Assembly: GCF_030463565.1 (NCBI RefSeq)
Contig: NC_134651.1
Span: forward strand, 14,768,734 to 14,832,733
Direction: 5' to 3'
From: Pelecanus crispus
Taxonomy: Eukaryota > Chordata > Aves > Pelecaniformes > Pelecanidae
DNA: 64,000 bases
The position numbers were made by a program, and so were the translations under genes. Shown here in pieces: positions 46,891 through 59,000 of the stretch. Within the stretch, counting starts at the first letter, position 1; each line of letters opens with the position of its first letter. Below the pieces are notes generated by a model. The model saw nothing but the letters and a program-made list of their open reading frames with translations. It had not been told where the DNA came from and did no database searches.

Positions 46891-49800
46891 ACTTCTCTCT
46901 AGACAGAACGTTCCTGATTATGGGATATGTTCCCCCTCATGTTACTGACGGATCCATTGTGATAGACGCACCCCACTTGAAAGGGGAGAGACACCCAAAA
47001 CAAAAGGAGGATTGACTGGGAGATGCTTGACTGAAGGAGCCACGAGGCCACCTTGCTGAGATCTGTACAGAGCAAAATGCACAAGGCTGAGAAGTCATCC
47101 AGGAAAATAAATGGCTGCAAAACAAGTATGAAGATCAGGGGCACATATCATCCAGCAATACCAAAATAAACCGTTCAAATGCCACTACAGATGCTCTGGA
47201 TTTAGCTTCCTCAGAACAGGATCTGAACCATATTTTTATGATCTCCTCTAAATGGAGGAGTACTAGTGCAGATTCTTGGTTCCTCACATCCCGCATCAGC
47301 TTCTATGTATAGCACAGAAGCTGCCTAGGGTAGCCTGCTCAGGGATAGAGGCAACCCACATGCTAAGAGGAGCACCCCAACATAGGAGACAGGCTCCTTT
47401 CCTTCTCTCAGGACCAGCCCGGCTCAGGGGTTGATGGACCAGATCTGGAGCCTCAACACTTAACTAGGATTGCCCACTCTGAACTGGTTATAAATCCAGC
47501 TAGCTCATGCTGACATTCCTGGCCCCCAGGATCTCACTTGCCCCCAACAGTCCGAGTCCTCCTCTCCCCTGACAACTCTTAGTGCAATCACTGTTATCTC
47601 CTTCCTGCATGCCTCTAGCAGTACTTTCCTACCCTTCCCATTTGACCCAATGATTAGAGGCTGCAGAGAGCTCATGAGGGCCCATGGGTGACAGAGATGT
47701 CCTACAAGCCACTACTGGTTGGGTTCAAGCCACAGCCCTCAAAGCAAGGTTTAAGCTGCACAGGCAGAGTTCATCAGTGGTGCAGTCCAAGCAGAGGGCT
47801 GTAGGGCTGTAGGGTTCTCGGAGGGCTTGGACAGATCCCAGGCCCCTCAAGCTATGCAGAACTGCTCCAGTTCAGACTTCCTGAATCCTGTCCCACCAGC
47901 TGAGAGGATATTTCCAATAAAAACAGGCTCATCTAGCGGTTCCCACACCAATTCCTCAGCTACTAGTATTAAGGCTATAGCTCAGCTTAGTTGGAGAAAT
48001 TGCATTTCCTAGAACGGTCAGAATTCCCTTAAAGGGAGGGGTAACGTCACTGTGGGTTTTAAACATCTCTTGCTCCTCAGGACTGAATCCAAAATGAAAT
48101 GGGTTGGAAGGACACAGGCTCAAGAGAAGCAGAGGGAGCATTCCTGACCCAGCCATGTTTACATTCAGAAAGGCACCTGAGCAAGCACCCCGATCAAGCC
48201 TATTTCCAGGCAGCGCTACAAGCCAGAAGTTAGGCCCTGTAGCATGTGATGAGGAAGTTTGCTGGCAGATATTAAAAAGAGGGTGTAAACTCTGAGTTTC
48301 CCAGAGAGTGATTAAAAGGGAAAGGCAGGAAATTTGCAGCTCTGTAATTAATGGCAGCAAGAAGTCAGAACAGAGGCTGACATCACCACAGCTAATTACA
48401 ACTAGGGGGAAGGGTAGGACTAATCATTATCCTGACCCTGTGATCCATATCTGACTTGTTCCAATTATGCTCCTGGCCAGACTTCCCAGGAAGAGCGTGT
48501 TTCCCATGCTCAGAGGCATGCTTCTGGCTCTGTTTGTGCCAAGCACATGTGAGGCCAGACCCCCAGTATTTCACATGGATGTTAAAAAAGGAGAGTAGTT
48601 AGGAGTGAGACTGGGGACAGATCACAGGGCTGCCCATGGGTGTTGCACCAGGACACCCAGCCCCTGAAGGCTTCTGCTGCAAGAAGATCCTGTAAGGCAC
48701 TGAGGAGCAGCCAGGCCTGACCCCTCTTCTCCATCCTGCTTTTAATCCCTTTTTCCACACCCACCCCAGAGATGGCATTACTCCAGTAGCCAAAAATAAG
48801 CAGACATCTGGCACCAAATGCCAGTGAAGCACTTCTGCACTCCTTGTGCCAAGACAATTCTCCCCAAGCTGTCACCATCGGTGGCCTGGAAGCTGCTACT
48901 TCCACGTCCACACACAGGATGGATAGCAGGGCTCTACAGCTCATTGCCATTACTGGGTAGATGGGTTTCTCAGAGCAACAAAGGCCAGAAAAAACAGGAA
49001 TTGCATAAGGAAGGTCTGCTCTCATCTGCCAGCAAGGCCTGGGAAGTCACTACTGACACATCTTGTGTTGATGCTATCAGCATATCAGGATGAGCCCATG
49101 AAAGGAGCTCTATTTCACCATAGGAAAAAGGTAGGTCCCCCTCTGAAAAACATTTGTAGTGCTGCACAAGGTCACTAAGACTTCAGGGTACCAAATTTTC
49201 AGGCAAGGGCTTCAGCTGCCCCATTCAGCCATGGCAGCTGATCCTCACAATCTGTTTAACCCTCTGACTCGGTGGCTTTTGGCTTTCCCACTGCCATGCA
49301 AAAGGATACAGAAGGTTGGCACGGTCTGCAGAAATGCAACACTACAGCAAAAAGTACCCCTGAAACAGGAACCCAAACAAGGCAGACAGCATACTGTAGC
49401 TTGTGCCCTCGACCACCCTGAAGGGACATGCATCCACTCTGCCATGTAAAGGAAATAATTTGCAAAATTGTTTCAGACAAATGACACATCACTAGTGGGA
49501 GCTGTCAGTTCCAAGGAAAACTAAATGAGGTTAAAAGTTAACCTTCTTTTACAGACAGAAAAAGAAAAGCTATATCCAGAGGAAAGGGAAGGGGAAGTTG
49601 TGTAGTCTTGGTTTTATTAAGAAGATTGTTCTTTACAGAAAACATGACATTAGTATCTGCAGCCACTATTTCGGCACTGCATGAAGGCAACAGGCTCAGT
49701 GCAGAAGCAGAGAAAGTAGCAGGCTTCTGCTGAACTCTTCAGGATGAATCCAGTGCATCAAGTTAATCCTGACAGCATGAAGAAAGAAAACCCACTGTAC

Positions 49801-50722
49801 AGGATTCTACTTTGTGTCTCGATATAGCAGGTGTTAGTAACACACGAAAATTATTTTTGAACTCCTTTCTAAATCTCTGTGTATATGCAGCACTCCATAA
49901 CACCTGCCAAGAGTATTTAAATATTATATTGAAACATTGTCAGAGATCCCACATATCTGTAAGTCAGTGAAAACTTCTTGGTAGAATTTAGATATGCTTC
50001 AATAATGCTACAAAGATTAAAAACATGATGGCAATCTACAGAATGGCTTCAAAGAAAGACATCGGTCAGTTTGTACAGAAAACCACACTAACAGAGCTGT
50101 AATACCTAACAGTTTGTCTGCAAAGGCTCATTACAAATTCCTTTTAAAATCTTTCTCACATCCTCCTCCCCTTTCCCTATCCTAGTTTTCAAAAAGACTG
50201 TAGGAATCCCCTGGATTAAGGGGGAACTCACAGTCCAGCAGCATGCAATATTCAATCAGTCCTAAGGCTATTACAGCACAGTGCTCCCATGCAGAGATAA
50301 GCAATGGTTTAGAAAAATATCTGAGCAGTTCCAAACATCAAGATGATTTCACACCCTGATGGAAAATATGCAGGCTAATATTGCAGCAGTCATTACAGCA
50401 TTCAGCGTACAGTCATGCTAAAATCCACAGAAGAATACAGCTACATTCCTTCACAGGATTAGAAGACTGATCCATATACCACTGAAACCAGTAAGATTTT
50501 TTCCATTAAGTGGGAACTGGATTGGATCCTATAAAACAGTAACTCTGCAAGCTTTCATGAGACATGAAGGGGCAGAACAGCTACACAGTCCATGCTGAGA
50601 TACACAAGCACACTAGCAATTTGTAACATAAACTGCAGTATGTGCTTATTTTCTTTCCTACTAGACAGGAAGAACTGATTACAGAATGGGGTCAGCAATG
50701 AGGTTACATAGCTGGGCATTAC

Positions 50723-50750
50723 AAATAATAAATAAATATGAATAAATAAA
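50723..50750 (+). repeat. Imperfect AAAT/AAT microsatellite
   Basis: The sequence consists of repeated aaat and aat units with one interrupting tatg. It is a short simple repeat in the intron. Confidence 0.85.
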
Positions 50751-53700
50751 TGAACTTGTGACTAGTCAGGGCATAAAGCTAAGGTAAAACAATAGCACCT
50801 CTTTTGCATATGCCAGAAAGGCTATGCATGCACCTTTTGAGAACAGAGTCACATTTTAATGTGATGTTTTGACAAGGGAGTTTAGATGAAACATACAAGT
50901 AGTCCTAAAGGAATGCAACAGCTCTTCTTAATGGAAGAGCTTTAAGTTGCGAATTTTTGTAGCACATAGACTAGCACTGTATTATCTCTGAGCACACAGG
51001 CTCCGTAAAGCCACAGAAACACAGTAAGGTAACCTAACACATATGTATGGCCTTAAAAATCAACCCAGCCATCTGTCTCTGTCTCACCTGCTGTTGGAGG
51101 TGAAGAGGCTGACCCCATGTGCATTTATTTGAAAGTCTCACCCAAAGCTGCATGGTGGGTGCTAAGGTGATAGGAGCAGAGCGAGGGCTGGGGAAAAGAG
51201 AGGTGCATGCATCAGAAAGAAAACCGGAATAGAAACCCAGCAACATTAGTGTGCTGTTTGAAGAGTTTGGTAGGACAAAAGCCGGCACTGAACATTGTCA
51301 GGATGCCTTCACCTAGCAGTCCACGCCAAAAGGTATCCAACTGCAGCAGGTAACAGGTCACAGACCAGCATTTCCAACACGGGAAGTGGCTCTCCACCCT
51401 GAAGTTTTGCAGGATGGACACCAAAGCCTGAACTAGGCTAGGAAGAAGCCATTTCAACAGAGATCCAAAGCACCTAATGAATGGCTGACAACATTCCTGT
51501 CTACTAAGAAATATCAGATAAACTTCATGAAAAGCAATTAGCCGAGGGGATAGCAGGTGGAGAAGGGGAAGGTAGAAAAACACGCAGCCAATCAGGCCCA
51601 CAAACTAAGAGCTGTTCATATTTGGTCATAACATTTGTTGCAGCAAGACAAGCTTTGTGAATTACAGGTTTGGGATTACAATCCTTAAGAAAGCCTGTGC
51701 CCCACAGTCTGCTACAGAGCACATCCCTGGCTGGTCCCAGAGAGAAGGACCTGTGGTGTACAAGCCACCCATCCAGATGCTAGGCAAACACTAAGGAGCA
51801 TCAGCTTCCCAGTAGCAAAACTCTTGAATTTCATATCCAGGCCCCTTGAAAAAGAGGGGCTGAAAAGGGAGTTGGATAATATACTTTATATTCCACTGCT
51901 ATGAGTGAGGGTAGTATAAGATGCCAGAAAAGGGATGCATTTATCTCTTTAACATTTATCTCTTCAACATACTTTGAGATCCTTGTAGTCAAAGTGCCAG
52001 AGACAAGGGCTCAGCAAACGAAGGAAGAATGAGAAGGTATCAAGCTGCAAAATACAATGGCGGGCACATCAGAGAAGCTCACACAGGTGAAAAAAGCAAA
52101 ACAGCTGATCTGTCTGCACAACTGAACTGCAGTGCCATTTATTTTTAAACACCCTCATCGCTCATGATACTTGCGTCTGCCTTTCCGCTCTCACCCACAC
52201 TGGAGCAGCTGCCCTACTTGTGTGAAAAGGGAACTTCTGAGCTCCAGCGCTCATTAGGACAATGCCTCACGCAAGCAGGCTCCGACTGGGATGCCTGCGT
52301 GACAAGTCTCTGTGCAAAAGGCAAAAATGACAGGGGTGGGAGAGAGATCGTGACAAAGCAACAGTCAGTGTTCAACAACAGTAGAAAAACAATCCTGGGT
52401 CAGCTCATCTACCACAGACTGTCTGACAGCGACAAGGGGTGGAAACTTCAGGGGAAAGTGTAAAAAGGCAGAGCAGCCTACAGCAATACCTCCTCTGATA
52501 CACCTTCCCCTCCCACACAGCTTTCGGCAGTGTGCGGCTTAGAGGTTTCGGCATGCGGACTTGTAAATGCTAAATAGCCACCGACAGACAAATTCTCCGT
52601 GAATTTGCACAACTCCTTTTAAACCCATTTTATTTTGGCCTTCATGTGTCATGGGGCAACAAGCTCCATGCTGTCACTATGGGTCATGGGAAATGCCTGC
52701 ATTTCAATGGCCACCTCATAAGTTTAGTGGTGCCTGTAATTCTTCTGCAGCATGGAAGACGACCAGAATTCATATCATAATCACCCTTTCCACCCTACTC
52801 ACTGCCATTCCCATCAGGGGAAAAAGGAGGTTAGCAGAAAGAGGAGACTCCTCTTAAAACACAGTCAAATGCCACAGGTCAGGAGTTCATTATTTTAAGC
52901 TGCTGCTTTCCTAGAGCATTAGCTCAACAGTTTGGGCCGCTCTATGGCTGCTTTAGAAGGGAAAGAGAGATTATATTCTGGCCCAGGCCTGATGATCAAA
53001 AAAAGAAAACTTCTCTACCAGCCAATGACAGGTCTGGGCAGAGTGCTTCTGTAAGTGATAGCAGTATTATCAGTCCAGACAAATCCCAGTGCATAACGGA
53101 GAATGGGGCAAAGAGAGGAAGGCACCAGGGCGCACACATCCCTTCTAGCACTGCTGGCTAATAAATCCTGCTCCAGAGGAATGAACTGACAAACTTTGTC
53201 TGTCTGTTTTGTGCACTGCTAAATTAAAGCTGATATATGGGAGATTAGTAAGAAGAGCCATAATAGAAGAATGCTGTCAGGATGAAAGGGAAGATACTGA
53301 GATTTGTTAGCAAAAACCACTCTGTCCATCCCACCCTGCAGACAGCTGCACATCAGTCAGACTAGAGCTACGACCACCTCAGAGCAGAAGCAACTGCCTA
53401 CTGAGTCCACCATCCTGCCTGTAAAATCTGCTGTCTGGTTGTTTCAGGAGAGGATGCAAGATCCCGAGGTTTCTTCTAACTACTACCCCAAGACAGCAGC
53501 AAAGGGTTATTCCTTGCAGTCTGTGGGGTGACATTCCCCGGAGCCTGCCTCCATCCTGGATCCCAGGCAGCCTGGCAGCAGCACTGAGCATCAACACCAT
53601 CCAAAGCAGGGCCCAACAGCTCTGTTGTTCCCTACACAGCGGCTGGGACTCTGTGCTTTGTGGAGGACAGCAACTACTCACATTCCTGAGGAACCATCTG

Positions 53701-54137
53701 ACATGGGTCTCACTGGGAATCTGGGTGCAAGCTCCCAAGGGTGGGCTCTGCTCCCAACTAGAGAGAAATCTGTGGGCAATAATCTGCGCCCTAATAGGAC
53801 ACTCATAACTTTTTTTTTGTTGTTCTTTGTTGAAGCAGAATCATGCATTTAACGCCCATTTCCCTGGCTCCTGACCGAGTCTACCTGTTCTGTAGTGCTT
53901 TCCTTGAACAGCTCAGGCCAAGCAGAGGGAAGCAATTCCAGAAACAACTCTAGAATCAACACAACTCTCAAATTAGAAATAACCCATCCTGTGCACAGAG
54001 CTAGCCAAATCCCAAGCAGGGTGCTGAGATGTCCCTCTGCCCATCACACCCTGGCTAGTGTGAACAGCAAAACTCACACCTGAGAGCATACCAAGCCTTA
54101 ATGAATGGTTTCAGATCCCTGCCTTCAGCCTGCTGAA

Positions 54138-54189
54138 GGGACATGGTTTTGGGACATGGTTTTGGGACATGGTTTTGGGACATGGTTTA
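54138..54189 (+). repeat. 13-bp minisatellite, 4 units (gggacatggtttt)
   Basis: Units lie at 54138-54150, 54151-54163, 54164-54176 and 54177-54189. The last ends in A instead of T and runs into normal CR1 sequence. The unit derives from the CR1 motif gggacatggttta, so the array grew after insertion. It is probably polymorphic in copy number. Confidence 0.95.
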
Positions 54190-54262
54190 GTAGGCATGGT
54201 GGTGTTGGGTTGATGGTTGGACTGATGATCTTAGAGGTCCTTTCCAACCTTAATGATTCCTA
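54138..54262 (+). mobile_element. CR1 LINE 3' end with internal minisatellite
   Basis: The segment has gggacatggtttag, then gttgggttgatggttggact, then gatgatcttagaggtcc, tttccaacctt and a final aatgattcctag. These are the ordered landmarks of a CR1 tail on the plus strand. Its first part is expanded into four tandem 13-bp units (54138-54189). It is 5'-truncated and has no coding capacity. Confidence 0.88.
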
Positions 54263-54337
54263 GTTTTACCTTCATTAAAAAATAATCCAGCCACCAAGCC
54301 AGGAAACATGAAATTAATTATTACTCTACCCTTAACT

Positions 54338-54406
54338 GGTTTAGTGGTGGACTTGGTAGTGTTAAGTTAATGGTTGGACTGCTAAACAATTCTATGATTC
54401 TATGAC
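54338..54406 (+). mobile_element. Second CR1 LINE 3' end with internal deletion
   Basis: The order ggtttagtggtggacttggt, gttaagttaatggttggact and attctatgattctatga identifies another CR1 tail on the plus strand, 75 bp after the previous one. The gatgatctta...ttccaacc block that should lie between ggttggact and the terminal octamers is absent, so the fragment is deleted internally. Confidence 0.82.
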
Positions 54407-56016
54407 TATGGCAGGGCCAGGAAATGGCTCCCAGGACACTATTGCAACCCTTTGTTTGCTCTTCCTAGCGCAGTAGTGCCTAGTACCTAGCCTAGTACCA
54501 CAGGGGTCTGCACCAAACTCTGTCTTGAAAGGCAGGGTGAAAAGAGAGCAGTGTTGCATAGAGATTTCATTTCCATTAAGCCAATAGCATCATGGGTTAT
54601 TAGAAGCAATTTTTCCATCCAGGACATTTCAGGCCCAAGGCTAGCACTTCAAGAAAAGGACAAAGGAGAACAATAATTCACAGGTTCTGTCTTCCAGCCT
54701 TTCCTTTCAAGTGTCCTCTAAGTCCCAGCACACAGCGGAGTCCATACTTACTAGTGTTGCATACAAATCTTAACTACCAACTCAGTACTGGCTAGGGATT
54801 GATAGAGAAAAGAGAGAACAAGCCTGGCTTGTTCCAAGACAAGCTTCCAGTACAGACTGCATTCCTGGTGTTCCCGGTCAACTTATAAGACCCCCACATG
54901 ATCTGCTAACCAAATCCATGGTGCCTCTTCCTCTGCCTCTAGGATAGAATATAGTATGCTGTAGAACCATGTTGCACAATGTTTGTGTTGCTAGAAAAGC
55001 TGCTTTAGTGAAGGAAATCAAATCTTTTATTCAAGCTACCTTACAGTGTAAAAACCTCTTTTCCATAAGGTGATTGGGCAGTATTATAACCTCTGCTAGG
55101 CAGTGTTGTAACCTCCTCTAAATACGGTTGTAAGGTCTGCTCCCATCTAGTGCCCTGACAGATGAATAAAATTGGATAAGTTTTCCATTTTCGTGCTCAC
55201 ATTTAATCCAGAGAAGCAATGTGTTTCAAGGACGAGGAGAGCTCCTGATGTTAGCACATAGGATCAAACCTTTCCCAGACACCCCATTAAAGTCTATCAG
55301 CCTCAATTCCTACTCATTCGGTACACAGAGTATCCCTTTTTATCTAACCTGTGTTCTTTGCTCTGCGCTATTTTCCATCTCTGTTAAAACTAAAACTAAC
55401 CCAGCCTAGGGAATGTGCTATAACCTATTACTGAGAGATCTGCCACTCCCCTTTGACCACCTTAATGCATTTATTATAAAGGAACTTACTTTGACCTTCA
55501 TTTCCTTCCTTCCTGCTTGTCTTCGCTTATAGCTTTGCACTGAAACTAGGCAAACATACTGCTGGAGTAGCCATCTGCGTAATCAGATCAGCTTGTGGTC
55601 CTATCACATATTTAATGACAGAGCAGCTCCATCCTCGACCTCACAAGGTTTCCTTGCAGCATCATTCTCTCACTCAGCTGCTCACTTCACCCACAGACTA
55701 GTACACACATGCCATTTTTGAGGGCTGCCTCCCATCAATTACACCCTTGGCTTTGTGTTCCTCTCCCTTGATGAGTTCTTGCACGTATGACACCCTTTGT
55801 GCTGGCATCAAGCAGTCTTCTGTTGTTTAGAGACACTTGTTGCCTCCTCTGGAGCTTAGTTATGTATGAACGCTGGGGTTTACCTCCTATTCCTCTTGCT
55901 AAGGGTCAGTCTGTCTCCAAAGGCTCTTCCCAGTACCTCAAGATGCTCCATGCCATAAGAGAGAGAAAGGGGATAAAAACATTGGGTGGAGAAACACAGA
56001 GTTCTTTCTGGTGATC

Positions 56017-56030
56017 TTTTTTTTTTTTTT
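56017..56030 (+). repeat. Run of 14 T
   Basis: This is a homopolymer run in intron 1, without a recognisable retroposon body on either side. Confidence 0.9.
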
Positions 56031-59000
56031 ATTCCTGCCCTCAGAGGGTTCTTGAGGTGTGGGACAATTGTGCCTACTAGGGACACTGCCTATAACACCT
56101 TAGCAGTCTCCACTGCTTAATATTTCAAGTGATTAATTCTGGAACAAACTGCTATTTAGCTCATAAGATTAATTCAGTACCAGCCTCTCCTCTTGTGTTA
56201 CCAGCCTCACTTGCCTCTCTTCTGTCAGTGTTTGGCACTCACGTTCTCCTTCCAGGCCACTGCAGCAGCTTAGCCCTGCTAGCTGGCTCACCTTCACCGG
56301 CCACACCCTATTGTGGGGCTGTCTCTTCACATTACGTTAGCCATTACAGTCTAGGGAGGTGTTTGGCAGCTCTTATACTCCTTTCTCACGTCTATAACAT
56401 AGTATGCCTGTCCCTATGGTTTATAGCCACAAATTAGAGAATCCTATCACTTTAAATCACATCATCATGCTCCAGTGCCACCTACAATAACAAAGTCCCT
56501 ATTTCCCCTCGACTGTGTGGGTTCATCAGACTTGCATCTTGGAGAAAAACTGAAAGGCCAGAGAGATTGCTGTTCCCATAAGCCTGTAGGAGAATTTTTT
56601 CAGGGACTGTGTGTCTGCAGCTCTCAGCTGTTCTGAGAGCCATAGTCACTAGGCATGTATTCACAAAGAAGACATCAGCCATTTCAGTCAGTGCCCTGGA
56701 ACTTACCTCTCATCTTGAATGCCTCTGCTCAGCTCAGCCTTGATTTCCATCCCGTTTACTAATACAGAGATACCTCTGTGTCCATCACTCCCCTTAGAGA
56801 CTTTTCCAGTCCAACCCAGTCAGCTCTGCAAATACCTACCAGCAAGGCTCCTGGCTCACAGTTTTCACATCCTTGCACAAAGCCATCTTTCTTCTCTCTA
56901 GTAGCTGCCTGCTTGTTACCTTTGGTTAAGGCAGAACCATTCCCACTCTAAACAAACATCCCGGGTTTACAGACTTTATATCGTCTCCCAGATGGCCATT
57001 TCTCCGACAGCTCCTCGCTAGCTAAGGAGAGAACGTCATGGAAGAATACACAGGAGACTCAAAATCCACAACTTAAGAATGCCCCCCATCAACCTTATGG
57101 GTGCCACTGGGTGCCACAACCATTGGTTTATGCCTTAGGTCACTTCTAAGGGCCTGGGAAAACTCTTAAGGGACCATCTGCCCCTGCATCCTGCGGCTGA
57201 GCTCATAAAAGGGTTGTCGGCCACATTTGCCTGGTTTGAGATCAATGTATCACCCCCTTGGCATTTTTTAACATGCTGGTTACTACCCAGCTTTTGTTTC
57301 CAGATACGATATTTTGAGGGAAACCTAATATTCATGCATGCACCTGCTGACAAAACAGGAGGACTCTGAAGCAGTAGATGTGTGCAACCTGATCTCTTAC
57401 TTATATCAACCATCCCAGGCTGAACATAAAGCACACCACACCCAGCCAGGAGCAGGGCCACATAAACCCATTAGAGTGGTCTTTGCTGTGACTAAGCAGC
57501 ACAATGAGATTAGGCAGGAGGAGCGGGGGGATGGGGAGGACCCTGCAACCCTGTGCTTACAGCCACAAGATTTTAAGCACTACACATAACAAGAGCAAAA
57601 TGTGGATGGGAGATAGGGCATGCTTTGAATCCAGGGGGAAAAGACAATTTTGCTTTTTCTGCAGAACTCCTGTTTAGTTTGCCACAGCCCAGACTGTGGT
57701 CTTATACTGGCAGTGAAGGGCTCATCCTGGAGAGGAGAGTGCAGCATCTGGGGCAGAACAGCAGAGGCACTTACCCTGAAGCAGAGGGGAGAGCATGGCT
57801 ACCACGGAGATTCGCCTCCTCTTTGAAAGGGGCAAAAAGGGATTCTGGGTCTCCTGGATTTAAATCCTGGCAGAGGTCAGTGCCAGCTTCTTTTCAATAT
57901 CCCCTAAGAAGGTCAACATGATAAAAGCTCATCCCTCCGTACTCAACAATCAGCGATTAGCAACCACTTGAACAGCAGCAATAGGTTCTCCTCCTCTCCC
58001 CCAGTTTTATTACCCAGCGAGTCTGTGAGTGGGTTCAAAGGAACAGATGTCTTCATTGTGCCTTCCCCCTCCTTTTGCTCACAGGAAGAGGTGGGGCAGA
58101 GAGAAATTAATTTCCTCCAAATTATGTTTTTAGCCTACTGGTTTTATCCTCTCCACTATTCTATAGTCACAGTGCTAGGGAAGGAACTGCAAACTTCTGA
58201 TACTGCAGCAACTTACTCAATGAGTGCAAGTGACTAAAAACTTTCACACTCTGAATACACAAAACAGCCTCTTTGTCTGATTAGCACCCACACTTCCGTT
58301 TAAAGTCTTTGTCATAAAAGTAAATAAAAGCTTGGTAAATACATTTTACTTCATCTTTGCATTCACCTGGGCTTGGGTTTGTGTTTACTGCGTGGTTTTT
58401 AACCTACCAAGGCACACCTCAGTCTGCAATATGCAGCATTTTACTGTTTAGCACCAAAGCATGCATGTTCTGAGTGAAATTCAAGGTCCCACAAAGTACT
58501 CTCTCATTAAAGAGAATATGGTAGCAACACAAAAGCACTTTTAACCCAGCCTCTAATGCAAGGTCTTCTGTCAGCACTGCTAAAAAGTACAAGAGATGCA
58601 ATTCATGATTAGCAAAGTGTTACCCCTGCAGTATAAGCCCAGTCTATTTGCCACTTGGTGCCGCCTTTTGCTCAGACACAGACAAAGGTAGGAAAGGGCC
58701 CTCCTGCCAAAAACTACAAGCATCTTGGCAAGATTTTGCTGACAGAGCCTGCCCTTACTAACCTGAAAGGACATCAAGCCTCCTGCTCTGAAAGCACCAG
58801 CCCCTGCACTTTGAGCTGCACGAAAATCTTCAGTGGCTGGGCAGAGAAGACACAACATCAAACACACACACAAAAAAAAAACCCAAAAAACCAAAATACC
58901 AGAGAGGCACAGCTGGGACCCCAGTCACCTTATTTAATAATTACATAGAAAGAGGCAAGCCAGACAGTGCAAACACTGCCTCCTCCCCAAGCAGCTGGAC

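Larger units (their letters stand above)
42456..54137. other. Intron 1 sequence, mostly unremarkable
   Basis: It holds the homeobox-site clusters listed separately, an (AAAT)-type microsatellite at 50723-50750 and a short T-rich tract near 53809-53821. No exon or RNA gene was recognised. Confidence 0.5.

Noticed and set aside
47722..47740. tRNA/SINE B-box-like gttcaagcc
   Set aside because: No A box at the expected spacing upstream and no cloverleaf could be drawn.
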